Shown: positions 12,301 to 23,574 of the stretch, piece after piece | Position numbering within the stretch: the stretch's first letter is position 1 | How the letters are laid out: each line of letters begins with the position of its first letter | The notes under the pieces: generated by a model | Told to the model about the DNA's origin: nothing | Databases searched by the model: none | What the model saw: the letters and a program-made list of their open reading frames with translations, nothing else | Assembly: GCA_002914845.1 (NCBI GenBank) | Contig: JXTC01000051.1 | Span: 935,676-999,675, forward strand | Length of the DNA: 64,000 nucleotides | Direction: 5' to 3' | Source: Trema orientale | Lineage: Eukaryota; Streptophyta; Magnoliopsida; Rosales; Cannabaceae | Position numbers and translations under genes: made by a program

Positions 12301-15300
12301 GAAACATTAGAGTCTATTGCCGGATAAGGCCATTTCTACCTGGACAAAGAGAAACAAGGACGACGATAGAACACATTGATGAAAATGGTGAATTGGTCAT
12401 TTCAAACCCCTCCAAACCAGGCAAAGATGGCAATCGATTGTTTAAGTTTAACAAGGTCTTTGGTCCAGCTTCAACTCAAGGTTCTCTTCTCTTCTAAAAT
12501 TATTCTTCCATTTGTTTGTTTTATGTTACTTGAGTATTATATGATCAACTCCTAGTCTTTGTGGTACTTTTTACTTTCTTGAATATGGTTTCTTGTGATA
12601 ATAATAGTTTGAAGTTCAACATATCTAAATCTTTCGACCGTTGGCAGCGGAGGTATTTTCTGACACACAACCATTGATCCGATCTGTTCTTGATGGATAT
12701 AACGTATGCATATTTGCTTATGGTCAAACTGGTTCAGGGAAGACCTACACAATGGTATTTCTCTTTCTTTTCATATCATTAACTTTTTCATGATGTACTT
12801 GATGTTTACTAACAAAAAGAATGATTTTTCTGTTAATATATATCCTTCAAAATTCATTCAAACTCGTAAGTTTTTCCCTTTTCTCTCAGACTGGTCCCAA
12901 TTCAGCATCTAAAGAGAATTGGGGGGTTAACTATCGAGCTTTAAACGATCTATTCAGCATCTCTCAGATGAGAAAAAGCTCCATTACATATGAAATTGGG
13001 GTTCAAATGGTTGAAATATACAATGAACAAGTGAGGGATTTGCTATCAAGTGATGGTTCTCAGAAGAAATATCCTTATTATTATGAAACAAATCATTGTT
13101 GTTTACAAGTTTGATCTTTTTATAGTATTTTATTATGTGAATTTTCCTTCTATCTTTTCTTTGAATGAACTTAGCATTTAAATGCTTTCATAAGTATCCT
13201 TTGTTTCCCTTGATTTGCACACACTTGGGATTTTGACTCACTCTCAACCCAATGGATTGGCTGTACCTGATGCCAGCATGCACCCTGTCAAGTCAACCTC
13301 AGATGTTATAGAACTAATGGATATTGGACTAAAGAACAGATCTGTTAGTGCCACCGCACTAAACGAAAGAAGTAGCCGTTCACATAGGTTTGTAAATACC
13401 TTGTATTGTATCGTATTGCATAGTAGTGAAGGAACCTCTCTACCACTAGTTTTTGAGTTTTCTATCGAGTTGTGATTTTCATTCTAGATGTGTGTGTACA
13501 GTTGTGTCACCATTCACGTTCGCGGGCTGGATTCAAAGACTGGTGGTGCTTTGCTTGGCAATCTTCATCTGGTAGATCTTGCAGGAAGCGAAAGGGTAGA
13601 CCGATCAGAAGTAACTGGAGATAGACTTAAGGAAGCACAACACATAAACAAATCACTATCGGCCCTTGGAGATGTTATTTTTGCTCTGGCACAAAAGAAT
13701 TCTCATGTTCCATATAGAAACAGCAAGCTTACTCAAGTTCTCCAGAGCTCTCTGGGTATTTCTTTGATCTAGTTATCATATGTCAAAACCTTCCTTGAGT
13801 TGCTTAGTAGTTTTGCATAAGATTTTTCACTGGCTTATAAAATTTTCTTGGTTTCTTATGACAGGAGGACAAGCAAAAACACTCATGTTTGTGCAGCTCA
13901 ATCCAGATGTGAATTCGTATTCCGAAACTCTGAGTACTTTGAAGTTTGCCGAAAGGGTCTCTGGAGTTGAGCTCGGTGCTGCGAGGAGCAACAAAGAGGG
14001 AAGGGATGTGAGGGAATTAGTTGAGCAGGTTCCTCTTTTATCTTCTTATTTTTAGTTTTAACTTCTAGCCATGATCATTTTCAAATTGCTACTTAGATTT
14101 GCTGCTTGAGAAGTGTTAATTAAGTAAACAAATAGCTTGATTGGTGAACTAGTTAAGAAGAGCTTTGACTCTATGTCTATGGTGCATGAATAAAAGCTAG
14201 ATCATAAGTATTCTCTCATGGAAAGAATATCAAAAATGAATCAACCAAATCTTTCAGAACTTGAAGAACTGTCAAAGTGAATTAAGTCCTCTTTTCCTTA
14301 TCCAAAAGTTGTCAGATAGAATCCAAGAAATAGTACATGAAATCAAAATATTCTCTTGGTTATAATTTTCGTTGACCCTGCAGGTGGCTTCTCTAAAGAA
14401 CACCATTGCTAAGAAAGATGAAGAGATTGAGCGGCTGCAACTGCTTAAAGATCTGAAAAATGTTTATCCTGGAACCGATGGTGAGAGACATGGAACAGGC
14501 TCATTGTTAAGGTATGGTTCTCCTTCTTCAAGCAGAGAATCTGTAAGAGGGACTCCTCAGAGAAGCCGAAACCCGTCAAGTGGAAAAGGCTTAGGACTTA
14601 CCGAGAAAGCAGCTTCAAATCATGACAACTCTTCGGAGTACAGTGATAAGCACTATCCTGAAGAAGCTGATTCCCAGCAATCCATGGAGGAGGAGGAGAA
14701 CCTTAAAGTACACCAAGATGACATAGGTCAGAATGCCACTGCAGATGATTATGATCATGAGATATTAGGATTTGGAGATCATGCTGATTATGATGAGAGG
14801 TTAAGTGACATTTCTGATGGTGGTCTTTCTGTCGGAACAGAAACTGATGGCTCGGCTGAAAATACAATTTTCCCTGAAGGTGGCAAGTCTAATAACTCGG
14901 ATAGGTGAGATTTTTCTTGTGTTCTTATTACTTCTTTTGGTTTCTTATGAAGGGAAATGCTTGGACATTCTGAACTTTTTCTTATGAAGGGAAATGCATG
15001 GACATTCTGAACTTTCTTTCATTTAATTCATATATGCAACTTGATATGAAAGCAAGTTTGGACATAGATCCAGTTGGGCCAAGTTGATGATTTACTGCTT
15101 ACAGACACATACTATCTTTTTTTGTATCTTTTGTTTTTTCTCATTATAATGTCACTAGACTGTCGTTGTTTTCTTTCTTCAACTTTTCTTCAGAGCTTCT
15201 AATATGGCATAGGTTTCTCAAGTTCCTAGTCTTTGAAGAACCAAGCTAACAAATTCTGCTAAGTGCTACCTAAGATTCTTTTCATTTTAATGGACTAAAG

Positions 15301-15975
15301 CAAAAATTAGTTCAGCCTGCTCATTTGATACTACTAACTAATTAAAGAAGATATATAGAAAAAAAGAAAGAGACTACAATATGGAATTCAAAATCATCCT
15401 TATGGTATTGTACATGGTTTGCTATTTTCCCATATATAGGCTTGCCATTGTGATTCACAAACATCCTAACTATGAATCTTATAGAAGTAGCCCCAGTTTC
15501 TATTTCATCATTGTTCTGTTTCAATGCAGGCCTGGAACAGTACCAAGAATTTCTCGACCTGCGCGGAAATCTGAGCAAACTGCCTCAACTACTTCGCCAT
15601 TGTCAAAGGGCCCCTCGAAAGTTTCATCATCAAGTACGTAAACCTTATGAAGCAAAGCCACAGATAGTTTCATACGGGTTGTCCCTGACCTAGTCTGCTT
15701 TTGGCCTAGATCAACTCAAGTATATCACTATGCTTGAATCATATGTGAAACTTTGTACACATTAAAGCTCATAAAATGGAACGAAATATAATTTTTTTGA
15801 GGTCCTTATACTCATTAGGATTAGCATTGAACAAAAATCTTCTTCTTAGTTGTTAGAACATATGATATGAACTCCTTTTCCTAACAATTTGTCGAACTTT
15901 CTGTTTTCAGGTATTAAAAGAACTGCTAGTGTTAGCTCTATTTCGGCTAAGCCTCAAAGCAGAAGATGGCAATAA
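9394..15975 (+). CDS. Kinesin-14 motor protein with N-terminal calponin-homology domain (KIN-14 type), 21 coding exons, 1082 aa
   Basis: Microtubule motor of the plant KIN-14 class, which moves toward microtubule minus ends and often links actin and microtubules through its CH domain (family knowledge). Coding exons: 9394-9502, 9593-9750, 9840-9950, 10085-10283, 10529-10656, 10754-10837, 10974-11051, 11141-11233, 11316-11345, 11479-11820, 11943-12024, 12115-12210, 12301-12480, 12648-12754, 12890-13068, 13223-13387, 13502-13755, 13865-14028, 14384-14904, 15530-15633, 15911-15975. Phases agree throughout and the sum is 3249 nt. Domains: CH domain about residues 37-140, coiled coil about 290-500, motor about 504-850 preceded by the KIN-14-style neck [12 protein letters not shown]-loop GQTGSGKT (589-596), switch I NERSSRSH (706-713), switch II DLAGSE (739-744), then an acidic, Ser-rich tail. 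All catalytic motifs are intact. The ATG at 9394 is the first in frame after a 5' UTR splice acceptor. An extra N-terminal exon is possible but was not seen. AATAAA overlaps the stop codon. Confidence 0.92.
9503..9592 (+). other. In-frame 90-nt intron (exitron-like)
   Basis: Donor AAG|GTAAGG and acceptor TTTTCTCCAG border 90 nt, a multiple of three with no in-frame stop. Splicing joins ..SE to [10 protein letters not shown] just before the CH domain. Retention would insert 30 residues, replacing Glu-Ala by a longer linker, with the frame kept. Splicing is judged the default because both sites are strong. Confidence 0.65.
13069..13222 (+). other. U12-type AT-AC intron in the kinesin motor domain
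   Basis: The intron begins ATATCCTTATT and ends GCACAC. The start matches the U12 AT-AC donor consensus ATATCCTT exactly. A branch-like CCTTGAT (matching CCTTRAY) lies with its A at 13213, nine bases from the intron end. No GT-AG pair here keeps the frame, whereas AT-AC splicing joins ..[14 protein letters not shown], the expected continuation of a KIN-14 motor, inside the Lys-659 codon. Confidence 0.85.
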
Positions 15976-16611
15976 AATTGAAGGCAGTTTATTACCCTTT
16001 CAGAAAAACGAAAAAAAAAAATAAAAAGAAGAGAAATTTCTATACTAAACAATACATAAGAGAAATTTCTATACTAAACAATACATATATTATAATTATC
16101 TGTTGTTTTTACAGTGTTAACTGCTTTTGACTTCAAATTCCTTTTGGAGAAATTTCCGCCTAGTACCCGTTTTTAAAATTTATTTTTATAAATACTCATT
16201 TTTAAGTTTTTTTTCAAAAAAATCCGTTTTTATGGTTCACATTTCATATGGAAAATATGAGTTATCCACATTTATAATATAAATTTTATTCACGAGGTAC
16301 ATATTTCATGTATAAAATATGAACGATATACATTTACAATATAAATGTAACTACGACTTACATTTTTTATAAATTTGACCTATGGTATGCATTTTAAAAT
16401 GTGTGCTAACTTTTAGTATAATTTTTATTCATGAAATGTAGACCACAGTATGCATTTAATGCATGAAATGTATACATTGTGGTATATATTTCATGTGTAA
16501 AACAATGGTGATCTATATTTCTCCAAAAAATATGTATTTATGAAATAAAAAAATAGATATTATGGAAATATGGTTTTGAAAACGGGTATTTATGAATTTT
16601 TCCCTTTTTTT
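15976..16611. other. Kinesin 3' region followed by a decayed inverted-repeat segment
   Basis: A 29-bp unit is repeated in tandem at 16031-16088. From about 16145 to 16611 the ends are loosely inverted (AGTACCCGTTTTTAAAA at the left, GTTTTGAAAACGGGTA at the right), and CATTTCAT(G/A) motifs recur inside, which suggests an old MITE. There is no gene. Confidence 0.45.
16031..16088 (+). repeat. Tandem duplication, 29-bp unit x2
   Basis: The unit starting GAGAAATTTCTATACTAAAC is repeated immediately, with only the last base differing. It lies in the probable 3' UTR or just beyond. Confidence 0.9.
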
Positions 16612-16912
16612 TTTTGGAGAAATTTAGGTGGATGACCAAAATTTTAAATTTAATTAAGTAGGTATCCACTTTTAAAATTTTATAGCTAAATGTCTAAGTA
16701 TATATATTTTTACACTTGGTAGTTACGCATATCTACCAATTTTAGTTACTGTACTGAAATGCACTAGGTATATAATTTTTTATACTTGGTATATAAAATT
16801 TTACACTTGGTATATAAGCATATATATCGGATATTTTGCTATAACATTTGACAAATGGACATTTACTGAAGTTGGGCCCAAAATTTAGTCATATTTCTAT
16901 AAACCCTTTTTT
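16612..16912 (+). repeat. 300-bp dispersed repeat, copy 2
   Basis: Forward copy of the repeat at 1426-1723. The two copies point toward each other across the kinesin gene. A shorter, more divergent relative shares ATGGACATTTACT and CATATT..AAAGCCCC near 22240-22285. It has no coding capacity. Confidence 0.75.
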
Positions 16913-17265
16913 TTTGCTGTAAAACAAGGGTCCTGCATCGCTTAGCCAATTTTTTTGGTTCCTTTCACTAGGTTTATATCTTTTCGTTGCCAATTTTGTA
17001 TTAATTTTGGGAAATAAATGAAATTATATCACAATGAAAACTCTCTTAGTGACCACTAAAATCTCACATGCTTTAATTTGTTACATGTTATTGTAAGGTG
17101 TCTAAAAGTTCTCAGAATGGAGAAAAGATTATGACATTTTAATAGTATATTGCTATAACTTAATAACTTTTAGAATTCTAATAATTATGGTTATAGGCTT
17201 ATACATAGGCGCTGGAGTATGTATTGGATACACTAACAAGAACATAATCTCTTTTGTATCCTGTT

Positions 17266-17922
17266 TAGAGCTGTCAAACGTGCCGTGCCGTTGGACACAA
17301 ATGTGCTTTCATGTCGTGCCTAGCACAATCCATATTTTAGTCGTATCGTGTCGTGCTGAGCCTAAAGTTCAAAATTATTAGCCCAGCACGGCCCGTTAAC
17401 CCATGCTTTAACGTGCTGTGTTGTGCCGTGTCGTGCCAACCCACGTGCCTAGACGTGCAAGTCTATTTGGACTAAAATTAGCCCGTTTGATTGGTAAATT
17501 ATATTAACTTTAGTGTCATTTTTGTGAACTTTTTTTCAAAAATCATTCAAATGTATAACCAAAAAAAAAAAACTAAAATATTAAATTAAATATAATATTT
17601 TTTAATACCGAAGAATAACTAAAAAAATTTGAGAATTATTTGTATATCATAATTAATTATAGACTAAGTGTATCTAAATTAAGTTGGCATTTGTCTATTA
17701 GAAAGTTTATCTATAATAATACATATATGCATAACGTGCTGATATGTCGTGCCTACGTGCTAGCATATTATATCGTGCTCAACCCATCGTGCTTGACATA
17801 TAAACCCAGTATGGCGCACATAATTAGTACCGTACCTAGCACGACCTGCATTTTGACATGCCCTGCTACGCTGTGCCATGTCACTGTGTTAATGGGCCTA
17901 CCCGACCTTCTTAACAGCTCTA
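17266..17922. mobile_element. hAT-type non-autonomous element, GTGCCGTGCC family
   Basis: Inverted ends TAGAGCTGTCAA (17266-17277) and TTAACAGCTCTA (17911-17922) differ at one base. The 8-bp flanks ATCCTGTT and ATTTTATT match at five sites, and the other three are C/T or G/A changes, which suits an aged hAT target duplication. Subterminal DNA is full of GTGCCGTGCC/GCACGGC-like motifs in both directions, and the centre is AT-rich. There is no transposase. A related copy starts at 27328. Confidence 0.7.
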
Positions 17923-19416
17923 ATTTTATTCTTTTACTTTTGTGCTACTTTTATTTTATACTTTACCTTTATAATATATTATATTTATGTGCAAGATTTT
18001 TACTTTATTATTTATAATTCTTTTTAATCCTGAAATTGGAGTGCTTTAATTCAAATTCTCTTTCCTAATCTTTAAAATAAGGGTCAAATTGCACTTAAAA
18101 AAAATAATCCTACAAAAAAGGATGCCCTTATGTATGATGAGGGCGCGAATATAATCCTCCTAAAAGAGATATTGGAAAGAGAAAAAAGAGGGTTAGCGAT
18201 AAAACTTCCTCTAGTTTTAGACATATTCAGTGATAGAGTAATATGAGGACAAGCGGCTAAATTGCTTATTATTATTTTTAACCTGTAATTAAAAAAAAAG
18301 AATCCGAGGCTTTTAATTCTAAATTTTCCCATAATGGAATTCAAGATCTATGGTTTCTACCATCAGCCCCGCATAAATTTTGAATTTAAGCTTCGGCTCC
18401 ATGAGTAAAAGCCTACTGGCTTACTTGGTTTTGNAAACTTAAATATTATCAAACAAACTTCTTTTTTTTTTTTAAGTAAAAAATCTGTCATTATAAAAAA
18501 GTTATCTTTATAATAACAGATTGAATTGGAAGACGAAATTCCTCCAATAGATAAGCTAATTCTCCAATCCTAAGACTATCCTAGTCAAACCAAACGTAAC
18601 TGGTTGACTAAGATACTAGGAAAAAAAGAAAAAAAAAACAAAAATGCATCCAACAGTAACCAACACTGTTAATGCATCCGACTCAAAAAATTGGAGATTT
18701 ATAGTCAACATCCTTGACCTATAAGAGAGCCCATATACAAACCCTTCATATTTCACAAACTCTTCATGCTTAAACTCTTCATGCTCAAAACCTTCATACT
18801 TAAATCCTTCATGCTTCACAAAGCTCTCATAGACATCATAGTTGGATCGCTTGAAGGAGTGCCACACATGCACTTGCCTATTTTTACCGAAGGGAGAGAC
18901 TTATAAGTCTTCCCCTTCAGTCTTCTCATAACCGTCCTCAACTTTAAATCTGCACAAAAAAGAAAACTCCACAAAGGGAGTGAAATAAACTCCTATCAAG
19001 GGGAGATAATAAACTCTACATTGGGAGTAAAAAAAACTCCCATCAAAAGGATACAATAAATTCCACAAAGGATGATTGTCATCTTTTCATTTCTCTCTCT
19101 CTTTCCTGCCTTAGTAGCAGTTTTCCCCTTTCCGATTCAGTTTTTTTTTTTTTTTTCCACGCTTGAAAAAGCATGAGTCTTTACAATACAAAAAAACAAA
19201 AAACAAAGAAACATCTATGCATTTATGGTTAATAATGTTTCATGTTATTTGATCAAAATATCTGTTCATATTTTTTGAATTTTCTATTTTGTTAATTATT
19301 TTGTTTAATAATGTTTCATGTCATTTTCTATTTTGTTAATTATTTTTACCAAACAAACTTTTAATAAATATATTTACTAGGGTAAAGATATTGCATGTCC
19401 CTTTTTGGACACTTAG
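17923..19416. other. Intergenic DNA with minisatellite-like blocks
   Basis: No gene is supported. Besides the CTTCATGCTT-rich repeat described separately, 18960-19080 has degenerate repeats of AAACTCC(C)A..GGGAG. One undetermined base lies at 18434. Confidence 0.4.
18739..18840 (-). repeat. Degenerate 15-18 bp tandem repeat coding a YEGF/HEEF pattern
   Basis: Short units on CTTCATGCTTAAACTC recur about six times. On the - strand they read as a 15-bp-period peptide pattern (KHEGFKYEGFEHEEFKHEEF). The surrounding 85-codon ORF has no other protein signal, so it is treated as a repeat, perhaps part of an old LTR, not a gene. Confidence 0.6.
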
Positions 19417-20154
19417 GGTCCGTTTGGTTGCAGTGGTGGAATGGTAATGGTAATGGTAATAGTAATCAGAATGGAATGGAAAAGAATGGAAATATAATTA
19501 TGCTGTTTGGTTGAAGTGGTGGAATCAATAGCTGAATGGACATTCTTATGTTTGGTTAACTATGGAAAGGAATGGAATTAGTTGTATAGTGACAAAAATG
19601 CTCTTCATTTTAATTATTTTAAATTACATCTAGAATTCAATTATTTTATTAAATTATTTTGCATATAGCATTATTTTATTTTATTTTATTATTTTTAAAT
19701 TACCTTATTAATTATTTTTATTAATTAAATTTATTATTTTATTACGTTTTATTAAATTATATTTTAGTAATTAAAGTATTATTTTATTAAATTTTTTTAT
19801 ATTTAGTATTATTTTAATTTATTAAATTATTATTTTATTAAATTATTTTATATTTAGCATTATTTTATTTTATTTTATTATTTCATTAAATTATTTTATA
19901 TTTAGTATTATTTTACTTTATTTTATTATTTTATTTAATTATTTATTTTTTTATTAATTAAATAGTTTAATTAAATGGTATTCCATTCCATTCCACCTTA
20001 TTCCACCCAATCTTGGGTGGAATAGAATTCCACCATTGTTCATTCCAATGGAAAGATTTTTCCTATTTAGATTTTCGAACCAAACAATGGAATGAGGTCA
20101 TTTTGGAATTGTTTCCATTCCATTCCATTCCATTACCCCCAACCAAACGTCATT
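19417..20154. mobile_element. TIR element with CGTTTGGTTG ends
   Basis: The left end reads GGGTCCGTTTGGTTG and the right end CAACCAAACG, each followed inward by repeats of GGAATGG/CCATTCC. The middle is low-complexity ATTTTATT. This is the typical look of a large class of plant MITEs with GTTTGGTT ends. The superfamily (PIF/Harbinger or hAT) cannot be settled because the outer right end is eroded. Confidence 0.6.
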
Positions 20155-21386
20155 TTGCTTTTAATATTTTAGTTTATTTCTGGTATATTAGTTTTTTTTT
20201 TTCAAATAAAGTGAGACTAAACTAATGACCCCCACTTGTTACAAATTAAAGGAAAATACGTACTACTATTTAATTCTCATCCCACTCCATTAGGGATCAC
20301 CCCCAATATGACTCGAACTTAGGACCGAGATCCCAGATAGTGGGTACTTTTACCACTTGAGCCAACCACTTCATGAACTTAACTAAGGACTTCCACTTAT
20401 TACAAATTAAAAGAAAATACCTTTTAATATTTTAATTTACTTCTGATATATTAGTTTAGGGGTGCAAAAAATCCACATTTTACCAAAGAACCCACCCAAC
20501 TCGCACCGCGCACTGTGTGGTGTCAGTGTGGATAATTTTTTTCAAGTTGGGGTTCGAATAATTCCTTTGTTGCAGTTATGTAGTTTGAGGAACTTTGCTA
20601 AACTGTGTCAACCGCACAACAAAAATCTAATTTATATAAATTTAAAATTTTTTTATATATTTTTACGAGTCTTACTTTTTTTTTTTTTTTGTTTTGAAGG
20701 AATACAAGTCTTACATTTCGATAGGCTTTTTTCTTATATTTAAATTTATTGTAATATTTTATAAGGTTTTTTTTAATGAGACAAATGGTATAATAAAACC
20801 ATTTTTGCGTATAGTTATATAGTTTTATATTTATGGAAACTTTTTTCCTTCTTTTTTTTTTTTTAACAAAAAATAAACGGAAACACTTTTTATGTAAAAA
20901 AATAATTTTTTTAAAGTAAAATTTAACCATGTGACTATACCACGAATATATGGTGTGATCTTATTAACCCTATAATTCTTAATCACGTGATTAAAGAAAG
21001 TCATAAGTCATATGTAGACTGCAAAACTGCACATCGTACACCTCTATATTAGTTAATATCATATATAATTTACCTAGTTGATATAGTGTGTAAACTGAAA
21101 TACTTATACATTGACTAAAAGAGAAAAAACAAAAGAAAAAGGGAACGATTTTGAAAAATCAGCCATTCTCTTAAAAACCCTGTTTTTACTCGAAGCTATT
21201 ATTGACTTGTTTATTATGTATAACAATATTTATAACCACAGCTCTTTTTCACTTCATTTTAAGAAATGTCTTTCTTCTTCTTCTTCTTTTTTCTTTCTTT
21301 CTTTCTTTTTCCCCTTCTCTTTGTTAAAGGACCACTTTTTCTTTTTCTTTTTCATCTTTTTGTTAAATGGCCTTTTTATCAGTGTG

Positions 21387-21425
<39 letters not shown>
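20155..21425. other. Intergenic DNA, retroposon remnant and (TA)n
   Basis: No gene is supported. Bases 20280-20370 (CTCGAACTTAGGACCGAGAT..CCACTTGAGCCAAC) resemble the 3' end of a plant retroposon, and a weaker relative lies near 36630. A (TA)n tract occupies about 21390-21424. Confidence 0.4.
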
Positions 21426-21427
<2 letters not shown>

Positions 21428-21652
21428 GGAAGACTTCTCAATGGTTACAATTTTTTTGTGACCATGGATGGGTACTTAAAAAATAATGATAGCATTAAAT
21501 TTTTTTGGCCAGTATTAAATTTTTTTGGCCAGCATTAAATTTTTTTGGTCAACCACTAAACTAATCATCACGGTAGGATATAGATCTAACGGCTTAAACC
21601 ATTGTAACCATCTATGGGTAAATATTGTTGTAACCATTTAAACCAAACCCAT
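21426..21652. mobile_element. MITE, family B, short copy
   Basis: The left end (ATGGAAGACTTCTCAATGGTTACAA) and the inverse of the right end (ATGGGTTTGG..AATGGTTACAA) match. Both sides are TA-rich. Inside lies a 20-bp unit repeated three times (21491-21550). It is related to the larger element at 32428-33108 through AATGG and CATGGATGGGTA motifs. Confidence 0.55.
21491..21550 (+). repeat. Tandem repeat, 20-bp unit x3
   Basis: AGCATTAAATTTTTTTGGCC and two near-identical neighbours follow one another without gaps. Confidence 0.9.
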
Positions 21653-21799
21653 ACATATATTTATTTTATGTATTAGTATTATATAATTTTGTGACTAAGT
21701 ATGTCAATTTTTTCCACATAATATATCCAATATAATCCTTATATTCTGAAACAAATATACTTAGTCGTTTTGCCACTAAAATTGACTAGCTATTTTGCT

Positions 21800-22210
21800 T
21801 AGGGTGTTCAAAATCTACACAAATCGGTCTAATCCAATTTATACTTTTGTGGATGAGATGCACTTTTCTATTTGAAAAGTATACAATACAAACCAATCAA
21901 CATTTGATTGACACAAAAGAAATTTATATATACTTATAATCTATACATTTTGTAAAATTTTCTAATAATTGTATTTTAATGTGGAAAATTTTATAATACA
22001 CCTTCTCATGCTTGATTATTACTTTACTAACCAAAGAAAAAAAAACAATATGAAGTTCAATTATATAGGCTTATTAATATAGCCCAAATAATTGGTCTAG
22101 TCTACACATTCATGGATTAGGTATGATGATGATTAGTTAAATCTTTTTTGCGGATTGAATGAAATATGTCAAAAATAGTGCAATATGTATCAATTTGCAG
22201 GACACCCCTA
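21800..22210. mobile_element. hAT-type MITE with a perfect 8-bp target duplication
   Basis: The element starts TAGGGTGTTCAAAATC and ends ..GGACACCCCTA, so the ends are TAGGG(G)TGT inverted repeats. The 8 bases before it (21792-21799, ATTTTGCT) are repeated exactly after it (22211-22218). The 8-bp duplication and the TAGGGGTGT ends are diagnostic of the hAT superfamily. It is 411 bp, non-coding and AT-rich. Confidence 0.85.
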
Positions 22211-22218
22211 ATTTTGCT

Positions 22219-23510
22219 GTTGTGTTTGAAAAATGGACATTTACTAAAAGTCTAAAATTTCGCCATATTGCTCAAAGCCCCTTTGTACAAACTCCACACA
22301 GTATTTAAGGCCCAATATATTTACATGACTTATTGTTTTTTTATCTTCTTCTTCTTCTTTTTTTTTTTTTTTTTTTTTTGTTTTCATTGTAGAAAATTCT
22401 AAACCTAACATGTTTTGCTAAGCACTATGTAGTAATAGATAGGAACGTTTGCGGTGCGATTTAGCGGGTTTCACTTTTTATTTAGTATGCCAAATCGCAA
22501 ATGCAGTTTATGCTTATACCCAAGCGTGTGGTTTGAAGTGACTAGAAGAAACCATACAAAACCACACATACTTTTATGATGCGATGCAGTTGGATTTCTG
22601 TTATTTGAATAATAGACTTTGGACTTGAGCTTGACAAATTATACATTAAGTTTGCAAATTTTGACTAATTAATGTTAACAATTTTTTCTAATAAATTAAT
22701 TAATTTATTAGAAAAAATGATTTATGTGCTCAATAAAAGAATGGGAACTTCTAGAATACGGTATAGATTTTTGTGTGTATCAATATGCCCCATAATTAAG
22801 GATTTCTAGCCCTTAGATTTATATCAAATAATCAAGAAGAACTAAGCCTTATGAAATGCTCTATATACTTTAGTACAGTTAACCTTTTTTCTCATTTATC
22901 TTCCCCACATTTTCATTGGCAGAACGAAGCAAAGCTCAGGAAAACCGGCTTCAAATTCAAAGTTAAATAATTAGGATTTTCATCAAATTTATTGGCTAAA
23001 AATCAAAATAAATAGGATTTTCATCAAATTTAAGGGATCTCCCATTTTTGTTTTTAAATGAAATTTCATATATGGGGTTTCTTATTCTTGTGAGAGCCCA
23101 CCATTAAAAAATAAAGATTTAAGGTAAGAAAAGGAGAAGAAGAAGAAGAGATTAGGGGTTTCCTTTTACTTTGACATTCACAAAGTTTACAGTCTCAATT
23201 ATAAGTACTAAATAAACCATAAAATTTAAAGAAAAAAAATTCTCCAAGTAGGTCTAAATCATCACTAAATCCAAGCTTATTTCCACCATGATTTCAGTTT
23301 TTCTTCTCCTTCCCGATCTTTGCCGACTGCTTTGCTTTTGAAAATTTTTTTAAGGTTTTTTGATCTTTCTCTGTCATTTCATCTCCAAAGAGAAGGAAGA
23401 TGGAAGAATATTGCAAATCTAGGAAATGTCTCATGGTCGTGAAGTAGAGAGGAGAGAGCCCAGACCGTATTTGCTGTGATTTTTCCAAAAGAATAGTAGT
23501 AGTAGTAGTA

Positions 23511-23574
<64 letters not shown>

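Noticed and set aside
13069..13110. Continuation of the kinesin exon to a GT donor after ..CCLQ
   Set aside because: No AG acceptor downstream restores the frame LGILTHSQ, and the inserted residues are unlike kinesin; the AT-AC intron explains the locus.
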